This document shows, one piece after another, positions 9,861-23,237 of a stretch of DNA of 64,000 nucleotides. The notes beneath the pieces were generated by a model, which made no database searches, had not been told where the DNA came from, and saw nothing but the letters and a program-made list of their open reading frames with translations. This DNA is from Takakia lepidozioides. Lineage: Eukaryota > Streptophyta > Takakiopsida > Takakiales > Takakiaceae. The first letter of the stretch is position 1. The number at the start of each line of letters is the position of its first letter. The translations under genes and the position numbers were made by a program. The DNA is taken from contig CM060734.1 of the NCBI GenBank assembly GCA_030704615.1, positions 17,796,001-17,860,000 on the forward strand. The letters are read 5' to 3'.

Positions 9861-10650
9861 CCAAATTTGGAAATGCGGTAGATTAAACAAGTATTAAAAT
9901 AATAGTTTTTTATTTGACCTTGCCGTTTTTGGAAGTTCCACATCCTGTAATGCGGCAAAGATATGTCGTCAGTAACAAGTCCGCTCATGGTTTTTTAGAT
10001 CCGCTCATGGAAATGATTGACCGTGCAACGAGAAATCCAGTATACCACGGCAAAAGGACGTCGCATACTGGCCTGTATAGAGTATTCTGCGGTTTTACAT
10101 GCCTTAACATTGGAATGAAGCTGACCCTTCTGCCGCGATTGAACCAATAGAGTCTGCACCAATAGTGTCTGCAGTACTTCACAATTCTGTCATTTTCGGG
10201 TATTCGGCGGGAAAAATTTGCGACTCAACTGGGAAATGCGGTGCCGCATTAGGGCTCGCACGTGCGAAATTTCTGGGGAGTTTGGTGTTGGCGACGGTCG
10301 GCTCCCTGAAGGCTGGGTGCGACTATCTTGCTATGACAAAGGCCACATCTACCAGTACCTACGACGTTACTTGGAAATGCGGCGCCGCATTTCCTTGCCG
10401 GGGGTCGAATGAGGAAAACAAAGTTTGGGAGAGCAGAAAAACAGGAACCCTCCAACACACAAAAATACATTCACGTGGAAACACAAGTGAATGACATAGT
10501 ATTATCTTAGTTCGAGCAAAACATGTTACTGGTAGGCAAGACATAAGTTGGACCTTTCTGTGGCCAGAGTCAGAGCTACTTGCAGCAGTACAGTTCTACT
10601 ATCCGAAAAGGATGGGCGTACCATTGTGTTGGGACCGCAAGCCAAGCTCA
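9861..10650. other. Non-coding left flank of element P with family-1 palindromes
   Basis: No gene is seen. Family-1 palindromes lie at about 10235-10257 (AAATGCGGTGCCGCATT) and 10371-10393 (AAATGCGGCGCCGCATTT); half-sites occur near 9870 and 9949. It corresponds to the 3' flank of the minus-strand gene A. Confidence 0.6.
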
Positions 10651-12007
10651 CTAGTCCCCTGGATCCATATTCAGAAGAGTGTGCACCTCTTGGGGGCTCA
10701 ACCCTGGTGCATGTATGAAGTGATGAGTTGTGGAATTACACCGGAGTCTCTTTAGATACATGTAGTACAGATGCTTGCAAGGGCAGTATGATGCCCCCTT
10801 GTTCGCCATGATCTGGAAGTCGGTGCAATTGCAGGCGGGTAATTCTGAAATGGTGATGGTGTACACCTCATTGCGAACAGCTAAGCCTGCCGTGGCCATC
10901 TGATACACACGCCCGAAGCCTGGTGGGGGCACTTCTGTCGAGCTCTGGATTGTACAGTTCATCCGAAGTGCATTCCCCATCCTTGTCTCGTTCACTTTTG
11001 AGGGAGGTCGCCGCCTCTTCGGTTTCCCCCAACGGTGTGTAGGATGCTTAGAGCTGTCGGGTCCCATTGTTCTTGCTCTCACAGGGGTCGGTGGTGGAGG
11101 CTGTGGAAGAGGAAATGGTTGTCTGGGGACGTCAGTGCGCTGCACCATCTGAAATCCTGCGGCGGTAAAGGCGTCGGCCTCAACCTGACTCAAATCGCAG
11201 CCTGGTTCCACCGGCCACACCAGGGGAGCCTGTGGCATTGTTTGTATGTCGTACTTGGGCTTTTCATACACGCAAATCATAATGTCGTGCCTGCAGAACC
11301 AGAACTGGGTGGTTGTCGCCTCCGCAAACTTTGCATGGACAAATCTTCCTGTAAAAGTAGGAGCAGGGACAGCCCTATCTGGATTCCTCCTTATCATCTC
11401 TAAACAACGTTGCCGTGTATCCACTCGAATTGTGGAACACCTTTATCACTCCTTTCTCCAGACCCCATTCCGGATCAGCATCATGCACTCGCTTAAGAAT
11501 ATTTTCTTTACAACCGTCTGGCAATTCCAAGAACCTTTGAAAGAATTGTTTGGACAATCTTTCTTCCTTCGTTCCACAGGGAATTTGATTCACTTCAAAT
11601 TCTTTAATGGTCCAACCACCATGATCCCACCAGATGCCTGTCACATCTGGTTGTTCATGACTAAGTTCCCCAGTATGGTCGCCAAATGTCGCGCGGCTTT
11701 TACTCACCCATCCCTTCGCTATCCGAGGCGGAAACTCCAAGATAGAAGAGTTGGAAATCTCTAAGTACTCAGCCCGCGCAGAACAATCAGACATGACCTA
11801 CAACTAGTTGCGGCAACATGACGCGACCTCGAGGTGCTGTCCGAGTGTTCCTGTCGGATCTCCAGGAATCCTCTTCGCACCCGGGTTCCTCTTCAATCCT
11901 CCGCCTCACAGGGCGAGTACGGACGTCCCCCTCTAGGTGTTCATCTCTGCGGTGCAGAGGCGTCCCTTTGATCTTCTCTCGCAATGCTGTCGCCCATTTC
12001 AGTGGAT
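10651..12007 (-). pseudogene. Element P gene A, C-terminal half with SWIM zinc finger
   Basis: The 257-residue frame 11424-10651 carries 'FWFCRHDIMICVYEKP', a proline-rich linker, 'GFGRVYQMAT', and a SWIM finger 'CNCTDFQIMANKGASYCPCKHLYYMYL' (CxCx(n)CxH), ending '...EVHTLLNMDPGD'. Upstream, frames at 11794-11375 and 11984-11787 give the linker, including 'REKIKGTPLHRRDEHLEG', which matches 'AQGTPLVSRVPHLEG' of the R copy. A stop after VVGHV and a frame change near 11400 break it. SWIM fingers are standard at the C-terminus of MULE/FAR1 transposases and bind DNA or protein. The gene continues at 24257 beyond the gypsy insertion. The join restores the frame at ...SRSKNP|LKWATALREK.... Confidence 0.85.
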
Positions 12008-12360
12008 TGTCAAGTTAAATAAGCACAGTGTGAAAACAGCTAGAATAAAACTAGTTATTTGTATTTAACACTTGGATTTAGGTCAAGTGTTAAATCAGGT
12101 GTCAAGTTTAGTTTGACACCTGGTCCGTCTTATCTTCACGAGAGCGGCAGTCGCGCGGCTCATCTCTCTCGAGTTGAGCCTGCGCGACCGAGCTCCTGCA
12201 TTCTTCAAATCTGAGTGTGCTTATGATGGGAGTGTAGGTTGTGTGGGGTGGAGTCCATAGTTTGGGGTGCCCCTGGCTCGACTATTATCTTAAGAGTGAT
12301 GTTGAGGGATTGCATATCTCTTGTGTTGAGAGTGTGTGTCCTTTTCTAGTTTGGTTATCA
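12008..12360 (+). repeat. 5' LTR of the gypsy element (3' end missing)
   Basis: Near-identical to 23817-24170 from TGTCAAGTTAAATAAGC to TTTGG(T)TATCA. The 3' LTR goes on for 86 more bases (TTGTGGCAG...CACGACA), which this copy lacks; here the sequence continues CTCGAGAGAGATGAG. Confidence 0.85.
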
Positions 12361-15300
12361 CTCGAGAGAGATGAGCTCTATCTAGTTTTCCAGTGCTAAG
12401 CTAGATATGATGTTTGTTTTTTTTAAGCACTATTATAATATAGATGGTCATGGTCTTGTACGCAGCTCAAGCAATGAGCATAGAACGGCTCTAGCTTGAG
12501 TTGTCTCACATCTTCAGTCGCAATGGTGTGTAGAAGAGAGAGTAATGGTGGTCTGCCCATTTTTGTTGGCATTGGCGAGGGGTGCTTCCACTGTAAGGGC
12601 GTCGCTCGTTGCGGAGGATATGTCGATGGCAGCTGGTGGTGTGATGTCAAGGCCCATAGAGCCCGCTGCGGTGAATGGGAGCAGCGAATGGGGCAGCAGT
12701 GAAGGGAGTCCAGGTAGAGCCAGCGGCTGTGGCGGCAGGGTCTGGTGATGGTGGCGGCTCTTGGTCGCTCGAGTATCTCTACAGCAGGGGGAACAGCCCG
12801 TTCAGGCTGTTGATATGCGGCTCGGAACTGGATGACTTCAGCTGTGTGTGGAAGCGAGTGGATCGAATGGAAGCTGGTCTGGATGAGGTTCCGCACGACA
12901 GCCTGAACTTTGGGATAGGAGTCATATGCGAAGACAGAAAGCTGATAGAAAGTGGCGGGCATTTCATCTTCTTTACCGTGGAGGTCTACCTAAAGAGGGA
13001 CTTCACTCTCTGGACGCTGAATGTTGCGCTGAAGTGGGGAGGGCAGCAGAAACACAGTCCCTTCGCACAATGTTTCGACCTCTTGGCTTTGACCTTTTGA
13101 CATGAGCAGTTCCCGCCCTTATTTTTCCTTGCTCTTTCCCTATGTTCCCTTCTCCTTTCGTCACCACTACTGCCTCACAGAAGTGGCGACCATACTGCCG
13201 TTTAAGTGTCCAGGAAACTGATGACATCAAGGAAGCTACCAGCTTGTTCCTGAAGACGAAGGGGTCGAATGTCACTGTTCTGGCTGGCACAGGAGCATGT
13301 GACCTGCCCATGGGACCTGGGGTGCCTGAAACAAGTGAAGTGGCTGGAGGATGGAGCATGGCGTCAGGAGATGGAAAGAGAGCAGTGAAGGGGTTTCTAC
13401 ATGAAAGGACTGCAATGGTTGCAGCCCGCAGCGCTAGCTAGGACCATGACCTGAAGCAGCTGCTAAGTCGCTGGGAGGTCCGTGAAGTGAACTGCCCAAA
13501 TGCGGGAGGTTGTCATGGAGGGAGCTAAGACAGTCAGTGTACTGCAGCTGCCTTGGTGGGGAAGTGAATGCGAGACTGGCAGCTCAACGGGGCATTGGAT
13601 AGATTGTCTGGTGATGGGATCGTAATTAGTAGCAGCTGATTGGAGTTAAAAGTTTGGTCATGCCAGTGTCGAGCAGCCAGTGAATTTTGGGCCAGATTTT
13701 TTGAAGGTATGTTGCATGGCAGTAGGCAGTGGTCCAGAGATTCTGAAACCCCAAGCGAGCAGCATAAGCAGAGCAGTGCACGGGTGAATTGAAGCCAACG
13801 CCCTACTTTAGAATTCTATGTGCGATCTGCCAGAGAAAGACAGCCAGCTTTGCATCGTGTGTGACAGCTTGCAGGATGTTGATTAGGGAAGGTGTGCATA
13901 GCGAGGCCAGTGATTGAATGCCGCTGAAATCTGTCACGGAAATGACCTGATTAGGTCTGGTGAGCATGTAACCCAAGTGTCGGGCAATGGAGGCAACGGC
14001 CCCTGCTGGAGGATTCATATCCAAGATGCAGGGATGGTCTGGATGATGCTGGCATAACCTGCATTCCTCTGGCTGTTCCTACAATCTGGTTTATGTGCCC
14101 TGGCACTATAGTGCTGATGCCGACCAGATATTCCGATCTGTGCAATTTCATGGTGATCCAGGCAGACCACCTCTCCGCATATCCACAGTCAATCTGTTGT
14201 GAAGAAGGAGGGGCAGGGGCAGGAAGCTAGTAGGTATAGGAGCTGACGATAGACTGAGCTGCTGTGTAGCAGCTATTCCCCGCTCAGTGTCCAGAGGGGA
14301 TGCTTGTGGCCTCCGAACTGCGCAAGTACTTGTCTCTGATCTCTGGGTGTCGCAATGGTGTCTCCTTGCTGATTTTGATCTCTATTAAGAGAGTGTATAT
14401 CAAGTGCGCAGGGGACTCGTCTCTCGAGGGTTCACTGGGAAGATCGCTTCACGACCTCCATCGTCACCACGGTTTGTGGTAGAAGAGGTTGGGATTCCAA
14501 AGCATGGTGAGCTGTTGAACTCAAATGAAATGGAGGGGAACAGCAGGCACGTGGCCAGGGAACCTAGGAGGCCATATAGAACTTAGGGAACGGGAACCAG
14601 TTACCAGATATTTTGGGTGTAACTTTGAATTTTTAAACTTGAAAACCTTAAAAAAAAAAAAAAAAAAAAAAAAACCCTTTTTTAATCTAATTGAATGATT
14701 TGGAGCCAAATTCTCATTATCTTTGTCAAATGGACTCTGTTTGACCCAGTTTTTGGGGGGATAGCTGCAGAAAGGGGAAACCTACCTATCTAAACCTGGT
14801 TTCTGTTTTGGGGACTCTGCTAAAAATCTATGGAATTTTTAGAGTGTGAGTGTGCCATGAAAGATCCACAATCCTGTCTCTAGAACCTGTGCTGGTCTAT
14901 ATGAGAGACAAATTGGTGGATGTACTCCTTGCATGGCTGGGGGAAATGAGGACGTAATGAAGGGCAGGTCTCTTTCTTAGTCTGTGCACACAAGGGGACA
15001 GGATCTATGTTCCCAAGGAACTCAGACTGATTTGAGTGGAGAACAGTTGGACGAGTTGATTGCATACTGGGAGTTAGGCATTAGCAGTAGAAAAGACTGC
15101 TGTAGTTGGCATTGAGGGCCTCAATATCGCCTTGGACAGTCAGAACTCTGTTGGAGCCAGCAGTTCTGCAGCTGTAGGTGAAATACCAAAGTGGGTGAAA
15201 GCTAGGCTGGAACACAGCCAAAGACAGCCCGGGGACCAAGGTGTTCAGTACAAGGCCGTGGTGTACTGGAGCAGAGGAGCAGGAGCTACACAAGTTTGTG

Positions 15301-16370
15301 CAATCAGACATGGTTGCAGCCGGATACGCTCTGCACAGGGCAACACGAACGGGGGTTCATCAGCAATGACATGTTTGTTGTGCATGAAGGAGATGCAGTC
15401 ATTCGCAATGAGGACACCCGCAACCGTCTCAAAGCTTTCGAGTTGAGAGACTATCAGACCCTACCTTTGTTTTCTTAGTGTTCAGTGAGCGGGAGATAGG
15501 GGAGTATTGCTTTGTCTCTACCTGGCAGAAAGAGGAGGAGGGTGGTTAGAGGGAGCTACTGTAACTTGGGACAAGGTTAGTGGCAGGTTCTGGACATAGA
15601 TATACCTCCTACACCTTACCATAAGCAGAGCGAGGCACTTTGAGAGAAGTCTGGAAGTTGATAGCATAGATCAGGATTAGATCTTGCTTGGGCGGGCTTC
15701 TATTCTTCCTCTCCATCTCTGTACTATTTTCATTACCTTGTACTCGTAGTTGCCAAGCCTCTCTTGGTGGAGGCCAGTCAGTCCGGGGGTTTTGGGCTGG
15801 GATATTTTGCAGGATCAGCATTGCAGCTGGATTTTTGGTGTGGGGGTGTTGATGTTTTGATTTCTGTGTTTGGATCCCCCCAAACACTGCATGCTTGACT
15901 GTGCGCCATGTTGGTTTTGTGTGGGCGCTTGCTTTCATAGGGATTAGGGCGGATTTGATCACCGGTCAATCCTAGAGTATGCTGTCGGTGGTGAGGCTGG
16001 AGTGATGACCAGCAAGACACCAGTGTTTCTTCTATGGTGAGGCTGGTTGATGACCAGCCAACCCCATGGAGTTCTTGCGGTGGATGCAGGTGCAGGTGCC
16101 CTGAGCCATTGGGATATGACCCTTAGACTGCAACAGGTGCCCACCCGTGTCACTATTAGATTAGTACTAGAGCCTTATAGTGTCACGTGGAGGAGGTGCA
16201 CATTGTGAGTGTCATTACGGAGTTACCCAAGGGTTTGAGGGGAGTACGGCTACAAAGGCAGTAACAGTGAGAGTGGGTTCACAAGACGAGGTATTCGGTT
16301 CAGACCACCTTCACGCCACCCTCAATTACTGTAGAGTCAGACACAGACTCGGAGGCTTCATCAACAGGTG
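12361..16370. other. Gypsy leader region; no intact gene, possible LINE scrap
   Basis: No reading frame here resembles a known gene with confidence. On the minus strand around 14024-13690 the frames 'AKLAVFLWQIAHRIL' and 'LGFQNLWTTAYCHATYLQKIW' resemble the zinc-binding C-terminal region after a LINE reverse transcriptase (FLW...C...H...C...W pattern), which would be a small nested remnant. A run of 24 A lies at 14650-14673. The rest is unassigned. Confidence 0.35.
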
Positions 16371-17402
16371 TGCACTTTCATTCGCCATTGTTGTGGGACG
16401 ACATGGAGGAGATGTATGGAGCTACCAAGGGGCCTCGTAGGTACTCTGGAGCTGTGGGCACAATCGAGTTGGATGACTTTATCCAGGAGTTCGACAGCTG
16501 GTGTGATTTGCAACAGATGCGCAATCCACAGCTATTCACCCCATTCATGGCGTGGAAGGGACTGTTCCAGCATTTGGAAGGCCCGCCTATGGACGATTAC
16601 CACGAGTTCAGGGAGGACATGAAGCAGAGATTGAGGAGTGGAGGATGTATGGTCACCTGACTACGTCTCCATACTCGAGGCACGACGCGACCAGTAGCTG
16701 CATCAGTACCAATAGCTCCCACTGCCAGCACTAGTAGTAGCAAGTAGTGCTGGTACTTCTATAGGTGGTACCAGTTCAAAAGGTGCTACTACTCCTCCTG
16801 CCACTACTACAACACATGTGCCTAGATTCAACCCGGTGGTGGAGTTCTTCCAGGAGTTGCGGAGGAACTACCAAGGTGTACGGACAGAGAAGCTGCGAAG
16901 TTTGCAAGACTTCCAGCGCAAACCAGTGAGAGCTGCGAGAGGCATACACTCGTATGAGGTGCTTGATAAGTGTGAACCAAGGGGTTACTGAAGCTCAGGC
17001 AATCCAGTTTTGGTATGGAATTTGGACAAGGAGCTCAAGAGAAGGGTGCGAGATGCAACCTTGTTACAAGCAGCCCAACCCACATTAGCAGATGTGTTTT
17101 GTTGGCTGAGCGGATTGAGCTCAACATGGTGGAGGAGCGAGTTGTCACCATTGGATTTGGCAAGGACATGCCTGCACGAGGCGCAGCTGCCAGCCCACAG
17201 GCACAAGGTACTGCCAACAGCGTGGTCAGGGGGGCAAGGTTTCCCAACCCAAGTTCCATGGAGCTTACAGGGACCTCAGGTGCAGAGGCCCGTGGCATCT
17301 TTTGCAGGCCAACAGCAACCAGGGGTGATATGTTGGACATGTGGAGGACCCCATGTCAAGAGAGATTGCCCAGAGAGTGGCAGAAGGCCGGCACAAGCAT
17401 AG
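16370..17402 (+). pseudogene. gag: Gypsy gag with zinc knuckle, degenerate
   Basis: 'RYSGAVGTIELDDFIQEF', then 'TPFMAWKGLFQHLEGPPMDDYHEF' (16434-16660) is a retrotransposon gag domain. After broken frames the zinc knuckle 'CWTCGGPHVKRDCPES' (CX2CX4HX4C type) follows at about 17333-17385. Between them 'NLDKELKRRVRDATLLQAAQ' and 'LADVFCWL' keep the gag flavour. Several frame changes are needed, so no full protein is made. Confidence 0.75.
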
Positions 17403-18349
17403 CCTGCACAGTTGCAGAGTGGGCATTGGGCAAGTATGGGCATGGAGATGCCCAGTGTTATGACTTGCATCCTGAGTTGCGCCAGGCCAGTTCCAAAGGA
17501 ACAATGGTGGCGGGGGCGAGGTGGACCAGCCCAGAGAGGACGAGTTGGTCGGGCACGAGGTGCAGGCCAAGGCAAGCTCAACATGGCCAAGGACGCGGAG
17601 GTCAGGGTGTTGATCAAGGCATGGCCAACCGGCTTCAGCAGCTAGAGCAGAGGCTCGCTGCCATGGCTATAGCTCAGGCGGTACCGACTCCCAGGCGGGA
17701 TGGTCCACCTCCTACTCCTGAGGGAGGAGATATGGGGGCATGGGATTTATGGCGGAGCAGCACTACCACTAGAGCAGGTGGAGTCTGCTGCAGCCGTGAC
17801 TCGAGGAGCAGCACGAGTTCCTGAGCCACGAGGTGCAGAGGTGGAATTGGATCACAGCGTGGGGAGGCAAGCCGTCAGGCAAGGCTTCCTCAGTCATTCA
17901 CATTGGCGGAGACTGTATCGACGCCATCCATGGCACCTAGTTCTCGCCCGACTGTTCCGAGGTGGAGGTACTATGCCATTGGGGAGAGCTACACGTGCAG
18001 CATTGACTCCTGCTGCCAAGGCTAGTGCGGCGGTGTTGTTATTGGGGCAGCCACCTTGTGTGTCAGGCCCCACTGTTCTCGGCAACAATGATTGCCACGC
18101 CGGGGGTAAGGCCAGCTACAGTGTTCAGACTAGCAGCAACACTCTGTGAGAGTGGGGAGGTCATTTCATCTTCTACGGAGTTAGTGGAAGGTGTAATGGC
18201 AGAGGGATCCTCGTATTGAGGGTCAAGACTGCCACGGCTGTGCCCTGGCAAGCTGCAGCTGCCAGGTTGACGGAGCTGCCAGCTAGGGCCAGCCTTTGAG
18301 CGCGCCATGGTGACACCTGGAGTTGTCTTGTTAGACAACCAGGGAGGCA

Positions 18350-18540
18350 TTTTCACTTGAGTGGACCGGCAGGAAGAAGTACCGGCCACTGCGGGTCTTG
18401 TTGGACTCGGGAGCTCAGCCACTGATGTTGGGCAGAGCTGCTATTGCAGGTTTGGGCCTCATGGAGGCGGATATGGAGCCTTGCCCTTTCCAGATACAAC
18501 ATCTCTGGGAGGATCAGAGCAGGCTCAGGGCATGACACGG
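18350..18540 (+). pseudogene. pol: Gypsy aspartic protease remnant
   Basis: The plus strand at about 18358-18475 reads 'TGRKKYRPLRVLLDSGAQPL' and then 'MLGRAAIAGLGL'. It holds the LLDSGA active-site motif of retroviral-type aspartic proteases, which cleave the polyprotein. It lies between the zinc knuckle and reverse transcriptase, as in Ty3/gypsy elements. Flanking frames are broken. Confidence 0.7.
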
Positions 18541-18599
18541 CATCAGTTGGCCATTAGACTGCAGCCGGATCACCTATCGATGGCTCAGTAATGCGAGCC

Positions 18600-20690
18600 A
18601 AGGCCATTGTGACAGACGCAGTCTCTTACGATGTCCTCGTTGGGGGGGCAGTGTTATACCCCATGGGCTTCACCCTGGACTTTTGGGAGGAGTCAGCATC
18701 CTACAGGCCTGGATGGCAGTCAGGCGATGGTCGCCGTGCACACCGCTCCCCTGACATTCATTGGGGGTATAGCGGCTACCCAGCGGGGCAAGATGCCACA
18801 CTAGCCGCCTTTACAGCTGCGTTAGTTGGCCTGGAGAGTTGCTGGAAGGCAATGCCCATGCAAAGGATGTGCCACCTCCAGCAGAGCAGGATGACATGCA
18901 TGGTATGGCGAGTGCCTGCCATGGTTGCTCACACTCCATTGTGGGGTATGAGCAAGGATTTGCAGCAGGTTGCTGGATCGACGGGTGCAACAAGCCTGGG
19001 TAGAGGCTTTGTTCCGTCAGGAGAGGAGGAGAGTGGGGGTATTGCACCAAGACCCCCTCAGTTGTCACCATTGGATACCACACCTATTGTGTGGCAGTAT
19101 CCGGATGAAGCATTTGCTTTCTGGACTGTTTGGGCGGGATCAGCACCGGATTGGCTTGTTGTGCTACAGGTAGGTGTACGAGTTCGACGTTACCGGATGT
19201 GGAGAGGGATGAGATTGCACGACGCATCTCACTGCGCCATGTTGACTCAGTTGGTACAGCAATACCGTGACTTGTTGCCAGTGTCTGCAGTTCGTGGATT
19301 CCAACAAGCCTTGCCAGCAGACATTTCTTTGCTGGGGGCGCAGGATTTAGAGCAGGTTGGCTCCATTGATCTGGTAGTGGCAGGTGGCCTGCCAAGGGCA
19401 TTCATCAGCGGGCATGGCAATGGATTGCGAGACTCGAGGAGGGTCTGTTTTGGGAGATGGTGCGGATTTTGCGCTGCTTGCAGCTTCATCAAGCTGTATC
19501 TCCAGCATACATCTTGGAGAATGTACAACTGATGGGGTGATTCTCGGGCCAGGGTGATGGCCAGTGTGCATCAAGTCCGGTCGTGGCTTGGGTCAGCAGT
19601 GTGCTGGATGCAGCTGCAGTGGGGTCACGGGTCATCGTCCACGGCTTGGTGGACTAACTTGATGTCACCCGCACTACTCAAGCGTGCATTTGATGGGGTG
19701 CAGCGGCCAGCACCTTACGTGGATGGCATTTTGGACACAGGGAGGCAGTCTCAACGTGTGAGACACGATGACCGTTGCCTTTGGCAGTGGTCAACAGGGT
19801 GGGTCAACCACGAGCAAGCATCACCTACACTGCTCAGCTTCCCACGGATCCCATGCTTTTCGGGATGGTGGATTTGCCTCCTGTGGGATGCTCAGTTGCA
19901 ACAGTTAGAGGAGCCTAATGCTGACGAGCGGAGAGCGGGCTATGGGGTTTTCCACTGGGACAAGGCGGTGCCTTCTCTTTCTGGGCATCACGTCGGCAGG
20001 TGTTGGGGCAAGCAATGGATCTCAATTGCTTGATGGATTATCAGCTGGCTATGGCTGAGCAACGTAGAGTGCGGAGCGCACTTCCCTGGACGGTCTCTCT
20101 GCCTACGGAGACGGTACAGGCAGCGAGTGGGGGCGAGCGGTGAGGACCACGGGTGTAGACATCCATGGCACACGTGGGAGGTGCTCGAGGTTCAGAGGGA
20201 GTTGGCAGCCAAAGCAGCTGTGATGATGAGGTTGGGGAATTCTTCTCGGGATGAGGAGGGTTCAATGAGTGAGATGATTGGGCAGGATGAGGCATTGTCA
20301 TTGACTGAGCAGGAAGGAAGTACTGCTCAAGAGGTTGCAGCATAGCAACCCCGGACGCGTCCTCTTACCTCTAAGCCACTGGACTTAAGGTTGCAGTCAC
20401 GGAGGACAATTCGGGAGCCTGACATTGGACCCATTGTCACCGGAGGAGAGAGACGACGTATACGGGGTCCTGAGGGCTTACAGATTGCTTTGCCTTCAGT
20501 TGAAGGACTGGGAGCTGAAGGGTCAAGAGATCCGTATTGAGTTGGCCATGACACGCCAATCTTTCGGAGACCCTATAGATACAGTGACATGGAGAGGTCT
20601 TTGATTTCAGATGAGGACTCAAGATCTCTGGGAGGCAGGTTTGGTGGAGCTCTCTGGTGAGAGTATGCTTCAGCCACAGTGATGCCAGCT
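18600..20690 (+). pseudogene. Degenerate gypsy pol segment and long insert-like region
   Basis: Frames are short and shift often. 'MRAKAIVTDAVSYDVLVGGAVLYPMGFTLDF' (18591 on) resembles the end of the protease domain. Between about 18700 and 20690 only scattered phrases look like pol, such as 'YQDVFGW'-like spacing, and I cannot assign domains. There is no other recognisable gene. Confidence 0.35.
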
Positions 20691-20699
20691 AGAAGGATG

Positions 20700-21805
20700 T
20701 CTATGGCAAATGGACGGGAGAGACGTATGTGCGGTGATTACCGGCTGTAATCGTCAGACCAGTCCGATAGGTATTGCCATGCCAACACCAGAGGAGATCT
20801 TGATGCCATTGGGCATTCCAAGGTCTTTAGCACGTTGGATTTATGATCCGGATATCACCAGTTGCCGATCAAGGAGGCGGATAAGCAAAAGACGACATTC
20901 TGGGGGATCAATGAGCACGGGAAGGATTGCCTATACCAGTGGGGTTCTTACCATTTGGGCTTAAAATGCTCACCGTGAGTTTCAAATAGTCATGGACAGG
21001 ATTCTAGTAGGGGTGGAGTTTGCTCGGGCTACATAGATGAATCATCATCTTTAGTGCTACGGTGGAGGAGCATGAGAGACACCTTCAGGGGGTATTTGAG
21101 CGCTTGAGGACGCACGGATTGAAGTTACATCCGGGCAAGTGCAAGTTTTTCCACAACCAGATTGAGTATCTGGGTCACATGATATATCCTGGAGGATTGG
21201 GGGTACAGCAGACTAAGGTAGAGTCCATTGCACAGGTTCCACGCCCCACGGATGTGAGCCGAGTTCGAGCTTTCATGGGGTTAGCAAACTATTACAGACG
21301 GTTTGTTAAGGGATTAGTGCCATTGCAAAGGCTCTAACCAAGCTGACCAAGGTGGACCAGGAGTGGCAGTGGGAAGATGAGCAAGAACAAGCTTTTCAAG
21401 AGCTCAAGGCGAGGTTGACCTCGGCGCCCATCTTGAGACGACCTATCAGGGGGCGTCCTTTTCAGCTGCATACAGATTGGAGCATGCTGGGGTTTGGAGC
21501 GGTGCTCACACAGGTGGATGATGAGGGAAGAGAGTTTGTAGTGGCTTATGCTAGCCGCTCAAACAATGCTGCAGAGTCTAAGTATAGCTCATATGAGGGA
21601 GAATGCTTAGCTACAGTGTGGGCCGTGGCGTGGCACACTTCAGGTGCTATCTATACGGCAATCTCTTCACCCTTGTCACGGATCACCAACCACTCAAGTG
21701 GTTGATGGAGTCAGACAAGCTTACGGGGAAGCTTGCACGGTGGGCACTCATCCTTCAAGAGTATGACTTTCAGGTGGTGCATCGACCGGTTTGGTCAATC
21801 GCAAT
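20700..21805 (+). pseudogene. pol: Gypsy reverse transcriptase and RNase H remnants
   Basis: The end of the reverse transcriptase palm is seen as 'LPIKEADKQKTTFW' (20860-20905) and 'LKLHPGKCKFFHNQIEYLGHMI' (21119-21185), followed by 'RAFMGLANYYRRFVKGL' (connection). RNase H follows: 'QLHTDWSMLGFGAVLTQ', 'SSYEGECLATVWAV', then 'LVTDHQPLKWLM' (21466-21710). The YxDD active site is not readable, and frames break at about 21336 and 21650. The order is that of Ty3/gypsy elements. Confidence 0.85.
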
Positions 21806-23160
21806 GCAGATGGGTTGAGTCGCAATCCATGCACGAGCCAACAGGATGACACTGGAGCTCGGTGGCATGGTGAGACGGACGAGGAGATGGTGCCCGGATG
21901 GCATGCATCTGCATTTCTGTGTATCTTGGCAGCGGAAGGCCAGGTTGGACCTGCAACAGGGATGACTGTAGATCAAGTGTCTGAGGACCCTGAGGCCAGC
22001 AATGAGCAAGGTGGCGCCAAAGATATACATGAGGATTCAGTTGTGTTGGACTACCTCCGCACTGGAGACACGGCAGCCACTGTGACTGCCAAGGAGAGGG
22101 ATCGGATCCTACAACGAGCCAAGAGGTTCAGGTGGGAGGGGACACACCTGCTCCGAGTGTGGGAGGATGGTCGAGTGAGGATTGTGCCTCACCCAACACA
22201 GCGGGCACGGTTAGTGCGCCATGCCCATGAGGAGTTGGGGCATTTTGGGGTGGTGCGACGCACTCATAGTCTACTGCAGGGGCAGTATTGGTGGCGTGGT
22301 ATGCACACAGAGGTGCAACAATTTGTGGCTAGGTGCATGGTGTGTGACAGGGTGCGTGCTTCATTCAACGCCCCTACTCCACAATTGCACCCTCTTCCGA
22401 TCATGGGATTGGGCTACAGGTGGAGTCTTGACTTCGCAGGGCCGTTGCCACTGACCATGCGCCACAACAAGTACGTGTTGGTGATGGTGGAGCACTTCTC
22501 CAAGTGGATTGAATTGGTTCCATTGCCTGATAAGGCTAGTGAGGGAGCTGCGTATGCATTCTTGGATTGTGTGCTTAGCCGATTCGGTGCTCCAGCTGAG
22601 GTACTCACGGACCAAGGGAGAGAGTTCTTGGGGAGTTTCAGGCTTTGTGTGACAAGGCCTTGATAGACCACCGCACCACTTCTCGGGATCATCCTGAGGC
22701 CGATGGCTTGGCAGAGAGAGTTGTTCAGACAGTAAAGAGGGGTTTGCGCAAGTATGGCTTGCAGAAGGGACACCTAGGAGATTGGGACCTTCAGTTACCC
22801 TGGTTAGCCATGGGCTACAGTTCAGCAAGCAAGCATCACTTGCCTCCTTCTCACCATACTTTCTTCTCTTTGGCCGAGAGCCGGATTTGCCTACATCCAT
22901 TCGCAGAGAAGCTACTACAGTTCTTAACCTTGACGATCCGGACGTGTGGGCACGTGCATGTGAGCAGCGTGCAGAGTTGTTCAAGAGAGTCATGCCCATG
23001 GCTTTCGAGAACCTTGCCATTGCACAACACCGTGATACGTTGAGGTATGCTACCATACGTGGTGGGGGCTATCGTCCTGGGGTTCGAGATTCAACCCTGG
23101 TGACTATGTCTATCTGCAGCAGACTGCTCCTACGACCCTGGATGTGACTGCAAGACGTGT
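21806..23160 (+). pseudogene. pol: Gypsy integrase, nearly continuous
   Basis: A 290-residue frame (21791-22663) carries the integrase zinc-binding region ('RHAHEELGHFGVVRRTHSLL', then 'CMVCDRVRASF', H-H-C-C) and the catalytic core ('WSLDFAGPLPLTM', 'EVLTDQGREF'). The third acidic region, 'HPEADGLAERVVQTVKRGL', follows in another frame at about 22689. These are D, D and E regions of an RNase H-fold integrase. A frameshift near 22660 separates them. Confidence 0.85.
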
Positions 23161-23237
23161 TATTTTGAGGGTTCGAGAGGTCTTGCCCTCAGGCGTCTTG
23201 GTCTTGGAGGGTCGGGATGGCATAACTTGGAAGGACC

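Noticed and set aside
12423-12962. 179-residue minus-strand frame in the gypsy leader
   Set aside because: No recognisable domain and unusual composition; probably a chance frame.
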